A DNA stretch of 64,000 nucleotides from Streptomyces sp. NBC_00286 (GTDB lineage Bacteria > Actinomycetota > Actinomycetes > Streptomycetales > Streptomycetaceae). Of the stretch, positions 59,313-64,000 are shown piece after piece. Under the pieces are notes generated by a model that ran no database searches, was not told the origin of the DNA, and saw nothing but the letters and a program-made list of their open reading frames with translations. How positions within the stretch are numbered: position 1 is the stretch's first letter; the number at the start of each line of letters is the position of its first letter. The stretch covers positions 8,027,001 through 8,091,000 of the forward strand of contig NZ_CP108054.1 of the NCBI RefSeq assembly GCF_036173125.1. Reading direction: 5' to 3'. The position numbers and the translations under genes were made by a program.

Positions 59313-61018
59313 TGAGGTTCCTCCTGCCAGCGGTAGCCGCGCGGCGTGACCATACGGCCCGCGATCTCACGGGTCGCCGTGTTGCCCACCGTCACGACCG
59401 TCATCATGTCGACGGTGGCCGGGTCGAGTTCGGCGAGTGTGGTGAGGCGGCTGGACTCGTCCGGGCGCGAGGCGTTGCGTACGACACCGACGGGCGTCGT
59501 GGGCTTGCGGTGCGCGGAGAGGAGCGCCAGCGCTTCGGGAAGCTGCCAATCGCGGCCCCGGCTACGGGGGTTGTAGAACGTCACCACGATGTCCGCCTCC
59601 GCGGCCGCCCGTACCCGACGCTCGATGATCTCCCACGGAGTGTGCAGGTCGGACAGGCTGATCGACACGTGGTCATGGCCAAGTGGCGCCCCCAGGATCG
59701 CCCCGGCCGCGAGCGCCGCGGTCACTCCCGGCACTCCGACCACGTCGATGTCGTCGGACGCCTCAGCGAGCGCGGGCGAGGCCATCGCGTACACGCCCGC
59801 GTCCCCGCTGCCGATGAGCGCGACGGCGTGACCAAGTCGGGCTTCCGCCACGGCGGTTCGGGCCCGTTCCTCCTCCGCGCCGAGTCCGGATTCCAGGATC
59901 CGGGTGCCGGGGCGGAGCAGGTCGCGGATCTGGTCGACGTACTGGTCGAGGCCGACGAGCACGGAGGCGCGGCGCAGTTCCTCCCTGGCGCGGGGGGTGA
60001 GGAGGTCGCGCGCGCCGGGGCCGAGGCCGACGACGGCGAGTCGGCCGCGGGACGGACGGCGTACGACGGCACAGGTCGCCATCGCGGGAAGTGGCGGCTG
60101 TCCCGGCTTTTCGGGCCGTCCGGTCGACTTCCGTTTGGGTACGAGGAGTTCGCCGCCCCGTGCGAGCGCGGCGGCCTCTGCCACGGAGGGCGTTCCGACG
60201 GCTGCGAGGGGGGCGTCCGACGGGTTCGGGACTGCTACTGCCGCCAACTCCTCGGCGGAGTAGGTGACCAGGGGGACGCCGAGGCGGGCGGCTGCTTCCA
60301 CGAGGCCGGGCTCGTCGGCCTTGGCGTCGACGGTGGTGAGTTCGGCGACGGACTTCGCGGAAAGGCCGGCATCGCGCAGGGCGCCCTCGATGTTCTCCAG
60401 CACCTCGTCCACGGGCGCGCCCTTGGAAGCGCCGACGCCGATGACGAGGGACGGCGGGCGGAGGACGACTTCGTGCGTGGAGGGCTCGGCCAGGCGGTCG
60501 CTGACGCGGATCGTGTACTGACCTGTAGGGGACAGCGGAAGCGGTGGCAGGGGCCACGGCACCTCCGGTTCCAGGGCGACGGGCTCGCCGTCCAGCAGAG
60601 CCCGCGTCACCGCGGCGACGTCGCCCTCGACCGGGAAGCCGAGCGTGTCGAGGCCGGGCAGACCGACCGCGTCCGTCGCCGTGGTCACCACGGGCTGCGC
60701 GCCGAGCAACTCGCCCACCGCTTGGGCAAGTTCATTGGCGCCGCCCTCGTGCCCGCCGACGAGGGACACCGCAAACCGTCCGCCCTCGTCGACACACACG
60801 ATCCCGGGATCGGACGCCTTGTTCTCCAACAGGGGCGCGACGAGCCGGACCACGGCTCCCGTCGCGAGGAAGCACACCAACTGCTCGCACTCCGCGAAGG
60901 CCCGCCGTACGGCATCGCCCACGGGACCGTTGTACACCCGCGTACGATCCGGCCAGGCCGCGGCCACCCGTTCACGGGCCCGGACACCCGCCGCCGTCGC
61001 CGAAATCAGGCCGATCAC
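59309..61018 (-). CDS. cobJ: CbiG-CobJ fusion: cobalamin acyl-hydrolase and precorrin-3B C17-methyltransferase
   Basis: This 569-residue bifunctional protein starts at GTG 61018 (MIGLISATAAGVRARER). The N-terminal half (about 1-320) is CbiG: VCFLATGAVVRLVAPLLENK, VVSLVGGHEGGANELAQAV-type sequence and LVIGVGASKGAPVDEVL. The C-terminal half (about 325-569) is CobJ, a SAM-dependent tetrapyrrole methylase with LAVVGLGPGARDLLTPRA, LIGSGDAGVYAMASPAL, GVPGVTAALAAGAILGAPLG and IVVTFYNPRSRGR. Fusing ring-contraction methyltransferase to lactone-opening activity is logical. It overlaps cobL and cobH by four bases each. Confidence 0.94.
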   Translation of the reverse strand: MIGLISATAAGVRARERVAAAWPDRTRVYNGPVGDAVRRAFAECEQLVCFLATGAVVRLVAPLLENKASDPGIVCVDEGGRFAVSLVGGHEGGANELAQAVGELLGAQPVVTTATDAVGLPGLDTLGFPVEGDVAAVTRALLDGEPVALEPEVPWPLPPLPLSPTGQYTIRVSDRLAEPSTHEVVLRPPSLVIGVGASKGAPVDEVLENIEGALRDAGLSAKSVAELTTVDAKADEPGLVEAAARLGVPLVTYSAEELAAVAVPNPSDAPLAAVGTPSVAEAAALARGGELLVPKRKSTGRPEKPGQPPLPAMATCAVVRRPSRGRLAVVGLGPGARDLLTPRAREELRRASVLVGLDQYVDQIRDLLRPGTRILESGLGAEEERARTAVAEARLGHAVALIGSGDAGVYAMASPALAEASDDIDVVGVPGVTAALAAGAILGAPLGHDHVSISLSDLHTPWEIIERRVRAAAEADIVVTFYNPRSRGRDWQLPEALALLSAHRKPTTPVGVVRNASRPDESSRLTTLAELDPATVDMMTVVTVGNTATREIAGRMVTPRGYRWQEEPQ

Positions 61019-62313
61019 TGAGCAACTCCCTCGGTACGCGCCGGGGGCCGTACGCCCCACAGCAGAAAGACGGGATTGGTCGCCGCGAGCCGGGTCACGT
61101 CCCCGGGCAGCGGCGCGAGCCGGGACGACTGCAGGAGCAGGCCGTCACAGGTGAAACCGGCGGCCAGCAGCGCCTCACGCGCCGCCGGAACCCGGTCCAG
61201 CGCGGCCATGGCGACCACGATCGCCCGCGGTGCGCGGTGTGCGCAGGCCGTCACGATCGCGGGCAGCTCACGCCCGCCGCCACCGATGAACACGGCGTCG
61301 GGGGCGGGGAGTTCGGCGAGTACGGCGGGTGCGACGCCCTGCACGACGGCCATGTCTACGCCGTGCGCGGCGGCGTTGGCGCGTACGCGGTCCACGCCGT
61401 CCGCGCTCTTCTCGACGGCGGTCACGGCGGCCCCGAGCCGTGCGCACTCCACGGCGACCGAGCCGGAGCCCGCGCCGATGTCCCAGACATGGTCGCCGAG
61501 CCGCGGCCCGAGCCGGGCCAGCGCCAGGGCCCGTACTTCGAACTTGCTGATCATTGAGTCGCGGTACGTGAACTCGGTCTCGTCCAGGGCCCATTGGGTG
61601 GGCCCGGGGGACGGCCCGGCGATGGTGGTGGGTGCGGGGGAGGTTGCGCGGGACTCGTCGAGGCAGAGGAGGACGTTGACCGCGGGGCCCCAGTCGCGGG
61701 TGGCGGCTTCGGCGGGGGTGACTCGTTCGAGGTGCTCGTCGGGGCCGGCGCCCAGGGACGAGGCCACGATGAGGATGCGTTCGCTTGAGGGTGAGTGCGG
61801 GTGCGACTGCGATTCCGACTGCAGTGCGGCGCCCAGTTCCGCGGGCCCGGCGCCCGGACCGGTCAGCACCGCCACCTTCGGGTGGGCACGGCAGACGTTC
61901 ACCGCGGTCCGTAGGTCCCGGCCGTGGGCGCTCACCACGATTGCGTCGTCCCAGGTCAGGCCCAGTCGGGCGAAGGCTGTGGCGATGGAGGAGACGGCGG
62001 GGCGTACGTCCAGGGCTTCGGCGCCGAAGCGGTCGGCCAGGGCTCGTACGATGCCGAAGAAGCCGGGGTCTCCGGAGGCCAGTACGACGATGCGCTGGTG
62101 ATCCGCCGGCTTCGCCATCGCCTGGGCGATCGCGTCGAGGGCGGGCGGCAGCGGGCCGAGGACGATCCCTTCCGCCGTGTCCGGGAGGCGGGCCGCCGCC
62201 AGGTGGCGACGGGCGCCCACGACGAGCGTCGCCGTGGCCAACTCGGCCTCGGCGTCCGGAGGAAGGGGCGCCCCCGTTCCCGTACCGATGACTCTGATCA
62301 CGGGTCTGATCAT
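61015..62313 (-). CDS. cobL: Precorrin-6Y C5,15-methyltransferase (decarboxylating)
   Basis: This 432-residue enzyme has two fused methyltransferase domains. The N-terminal (about 1-210; GTGTGAPLPPDAEAELATA, IVVLASGDPGFFGIVRALAD) performs C5 methylation. The C-terminal (about 235-430; HVWDIGAGSGSVAVECARLG, DAVFIGGGGRELPAIV) performs C15 methylation and decarboxylation. Between them is a Ser/Thr/Pro-rich linker. Start ATG 62313 overlaps the cobM stop. Length and architecture are standard for actinomycete CobL. Confidence 0.95.
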   Translation of the reverse strand: MIRPVIRVIGTGTGAPLPPDAEAELATATLVVGARRHLAAARLPDTAEGIVLGPLPPALDAIAQAMAKPADHQRIVVLASGDPGFFGIVRALADRFGAEALDVRPAVSSIATAFARLGLTWDDAIVVSAHGRDLRTAVNVCRAHPKVAVLTGPGAGPAELGAALQSESQSHPHSPSSERILIVASSLGAGPDEHLERVTPAEAATRDWGPAVNVLLCLDESRATSPAPTTIAGPSPGPTQWALDETEFTYRDSMISKFEVRALALARLGPRLGDHVWDIGAGSGSVAVECARLGAAVTAVEKSADGVDRVRANAAAHGVDMAVVQGVAPAVLAELPAPDAVFIGGGGRELPAIVTACAHRAPRAIVVAMAALDRVPAAREALLAAGFTCDGLLLQSSRLAPLPGDVTRLAATNPVFLLWGVRPPARTEGVAQ

Positions 62314-63128
62314 GGTGTGGCACCTCGGGTGCGTAGCGCCTTACGTGCCTCGGGGTCCGCCTTGCGGAAGCCGTGGAAGTGGCCGGGGTGGTAGAGGTGC
62401 GAGCGGGTGCCGTGCGCGTCGAGGGCCGGGCCGACCAGGAACAACGTGTGCTTCCACAGCTTGTGCTCCTTGACGGTCTCCTCCAGCGTGCCGATCGTGC
62501 ACTTCACGATCAGTTCCTCGGGCCAGGTCGCCTGGTACGCGACCACGACCGGCGTCGTCGTCGGGTAGCCGCCCTCCAGCAGTTCCCGTACGAGCTGGCC
62601 GCTGCGAGCCGCTGACAGGAACAGCGCCATGGTGGTGCCGTGGCGGGCGAACTCGCGTACTTCCTCGCCCGGCGGCATGGGCGTCTTGCCGCCGCCGAGG
62701 CGGGTGAGGATCACGGACTGGGCGATCTCGGGGATGGTCAGCTCGCGCCCAGCCAGGGCGGCGACGGCGGAGAAGGCGGAGACGCCGGGGATGATCTCGG
62801 TTTCGATGCCGATGCTTTGGCACCGGTCGAGCTGTTCCTGGGTGCCGCCCCAGAGCGCCGGGTCGCCGGAGTGGATGCGGGCCACCTTGAGGCCGTTCGC
62901 CGCGGCTCGTTCGTACACGGCGACTACGTCCTCGAGGGACATCGTCGCCGAGTCGAGGATCTCCGCGCCTTCGCGTGCGTGCTCCAGGACCTCCTCCTGC
63001 ACGAGGCTGGCCGCCCAGATGACGATGTCGGCCTCTGCGATCGCGTTGGCGGCGCGGAAGGTGAGCAGGTCGGCTGCGCCGGGCCCGGCGCCGACGAAGG
63101 TCACCTTGGGGGTGGGGGCGTCGGGCAT
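62310..63128 (-). CDS. cobM: Precorrin-4 C11-methyltransferase
   Basis: This 272-residue SAM-dependent tetrapyrrole methylase starts at ATG 63128. The motifs are VTFVGAGPGAADLLTFRAA (about 9-27), ARIHSGDPALWGGTQEQL, IIPGVSAFSAVAALAGREL and SVILTRLGGGKTPMPPGE, followed by MALFLSAARSGQLVREL. CobM adds a methyl at C11. An 82-base gap separates it from cobI, the only larger gap in the operon, but both are on the same strand. Confidence 0.95.
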   Translation of the reverse strand: MPDAPTPKVTFVGAGPGAADLLTFRAANAIAEADIVIWAASLVQEEVLEHAREGAEILDSATMSLEDVVAVYERAAANGLKVARIHSGDPALWGGTQEQLDRCQSIGIETEIIPGVSAFSAVAALAGRELTIPEIAQSVILTRLGGGKTPMPPGEEVREFARHGTTMALFLSAARSGQLVRELLEGGYPTTTPVVVAYQATWPEELIVKCTIGTLEETVKEHKLWKHTLFLVGPALDAHGTRSHLYHPGHFHGFRKADPEARKALRTRGATP

Positions 63129-63210
63129 GGGGTGGGTCCTCTCCTACGAGTGGTACGAGTACTGCGAGGGCTGCGTGCGAGGGCTACGAGTGATCAGCGA
63201 TTTCGGGCGG

Positions 63211-63942
63211 TCACAGCTTTCCGCCGCGTTTGCCGTGGCGTTGGGCTGGGGCGATGAGGGTGGAGAGGTAGGGCAGGGGAGTGCCGTCCAGGTCGGATGC
63301 GGGGCTGATCGACTCTTCGGGGAGGCCCAGTGCCGAACCCCATACCGCGTCATCGAGCCGCCCGGTTTCCCGGAGCGCTGCAGCCACTTCCTCCGCCAGG
63401 CGGCCGAACTTGTACGCCACCACCGTTCCCGGGCCGCTCAGCGCGTCCTTCAGGACTGCGGCGCCGGCCGTGACGGGGACCAGCGTGAGCGGCTCGGTGC
63501 CCTCGGTCAGTACGGCACCGGAACGGGCCGCGAGGTCCTGCATCGCGGTGATGCCGGGCACCGTTTCGACGGCCGTGCCCGGGGCCAACTCCTCGATGGT
63601 CTGCGCGAGATAGGTGAACGTGGAATACACGTTCGGGTCGCCGATGGTCGCGAAGGCGACGGTGGCGTGGGTGCGCAGCAACTCGGCCACCCGCGCACCG
63701 GCCGCGTCCCAAGCCGCCTCGCGCCGCCCGCGGTCCGACCGCTCGTTGAGCGCGAACACGACCCGTACGACCTTGTCCTCGGGTACGTAGTGCAGCACGG
63801 TGGCCTCGGCGCGCCCGCGCTCGCCCGTCTCCATCACGGGAACGACGACCACGTCCGCCGTGCGGAGAGCATTGACCCCCTTGACCGTCACGAGCTCCGG
63901 GTCCCCGGGGCCCACTCCGACTCCGATCAGCCTGCTGCTCAT
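63211..63942 (-). CDS. cobI: Precorrin-2 C20-methyltransferase
   Basis: This 243-residue enzyme starts at ATG 63942 (MSSRLIGVGVGPGDP); GTG 63954 is an alternative. The ATG is favoured because the stop of the preceding gene overlaps it (ATGA). SAM-methylase motifs are GVGVGPGDPELVTVKGV (about 7-23), TVAFATIGDPNVYSTFTYLA and ETVPGITAMQDLAARSG. It methylates precorrin-2 at C20, the first committed methylation after uroporphyrinogen steps. Confidence 0.94.
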   Translation of the reverse strand: MSSRLIGVGVGPGDPELVTVKGVNALRTADVVVVPVMETGERGRAEATVLHYVPEDKVVRVVFALNERSDRGRREAAWDAAGARVAELLRTHATVAFATIGDPNVYSTFTYLAQTIEELAPGTAVETVPGITAMQDLAARSGAVLTEGTEPLTLVPVTAGAAVLKDALSGPGTVVAYKFGRLAEEVAAALRETGRLDDAVWGSALGLPEESISPASDLDGTPLPYLSTLIAPAQRHGKRGGKL

Positions 63943-64000
63943 GACGTCCGGCACCTCTCCACGAACCGACGGGCGACGCCGGGTGCGGACGCCCAGTGCG
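63939..64000 (-). CDS. 3' end of an upstream cob-operon gene (truncated by window edge)
   Basis: The minus-strand frame entering at 64000 codes for HWASAPGVARRFVERCRTS and stops at 63939-63941 inside the cobI start codon. The overlap shows that the operon continues to the right. Product cannot be assigned from 19 residues. Confidence 0.5.
   Translation of the reverse strand, partial: HWASAPGVARRFVERCRTS

Noticed and set aside
63129..63210. Cobalamin riboswitch between cobI and cobM
   Set aside because: The 82-base gap is too short for the full element and no B12-box-like sequence is seen; a riboswitch would be expected upstream of the operon outside the window.
1..64000. tRNA, rRNA, transposase or integrase genes
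   Set aside because: None could be recognised on either strand.

Overview
The window is high-GC DNA with the codon use, short intergenic spacers, GTGA/ATGA start-stop overlaps and gene families of a Streptomyces (or very close actinomycete) chromosome. Supporting markers are mycothiol-type enzymes, SigE-like ECF factors, an ectoine/5-hydroxyectoine operon, many secreted plant-polysaccharide enzymes and a short dispersed intergenic repeat with five copies here. There is no rRNA, tRNA, transposase, integrase or CRISPR array that I can support.

Region 1 (1-2816) is a compact graspetide (omega-ester RiPP) cluster: a partial small conserved protein, a DUF7848-type small protein, an 85-residue precursor that starts with TTG, an ATP-grasp ester-forming maturase, and a PIMT-like O-methyltransferase that overlaps the maturase. 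It is followed (2965-5326) by a DUF6624 protein, a small secreted cysteine-framed protein, a membrane/coiled-coil protein and a lipoprotein, the last two downstream of a palindrome-dense leader.

Region 2 (5353-7205) holds an NAD(P)H-quinone-type reductase and a DinB-like TIGR03086 protein, separated by an interval with eight copies of an 8-bp unit containing CACGTG.

Region 3 (7549-29469) is a large pectin/arabinan utilisation island. A GntR/FCD regulator leads a tightly overlapping operon: a DHDPS-fold enzyme, an IlvD/Edd sugar-acid dehydratase, two sugar ABC permeases, a Gfo/Idh oxidoreductase, a DUF6807 protein and a GH43 enzyme. Downstream are two PL1 pectate lyases, a sugar-binding lipoprotein, a CE12 acetylesterase, a CE8 pectin methylesterase, a Tat-exported esterase-like hydrolase, a double-GH43 protein, a PL9 lyase and a PL3 lyase. 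Outside the cell these would de-esterify, cleave and debranch pectin. The ABC system lacks an ATPase gene here, so a shared ATPase (MsiK-type) is expected. The dehydratases together with an aldehyde dehydrogenase at 38897-40426 suggest an oxidative route from sugar acid to 2-oxoglutarate.

Region 4 (29651-41870) is mostly housekeeping and regulatory: ECF sigma with a membrane partner, a purine permease, a class-B penicillin-binding protein, a membrane protein/histidine kinase/response regulator operon, GNAT and IclR genes divergent from the aldehyde dehydrogenase, a DUF1349 protein and a DinB protein.

Region 5 (42197-45552) is ectABCD. It is followed by an ECF sigma factor with a zf-HC2/mycothiol-isomerase fusion partner, a class V aminotransferase and a DsbA/FrnE-like protein. 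A patch with a probable GNAT remnant, two small coupled genes, a lipoprotein and a secreted hydrolase lies at 49318-52005, then an Rv2466c-like thioredoxin-fold protein with CPYT in place of CPxC.

Region 6 (52982-56598) is a polar amino-acid ABC transporter operon with an amidohydrolase. Region 7 (56595-64000, minus strand) is a late-stage cobalamin operon: cobI, cobM, cobL, a cbiG-cobJ fusion, cobH, cbiX with a histidine-rich tail, and a CobC-type PLP protein. A further gene is truncated by the right edge.
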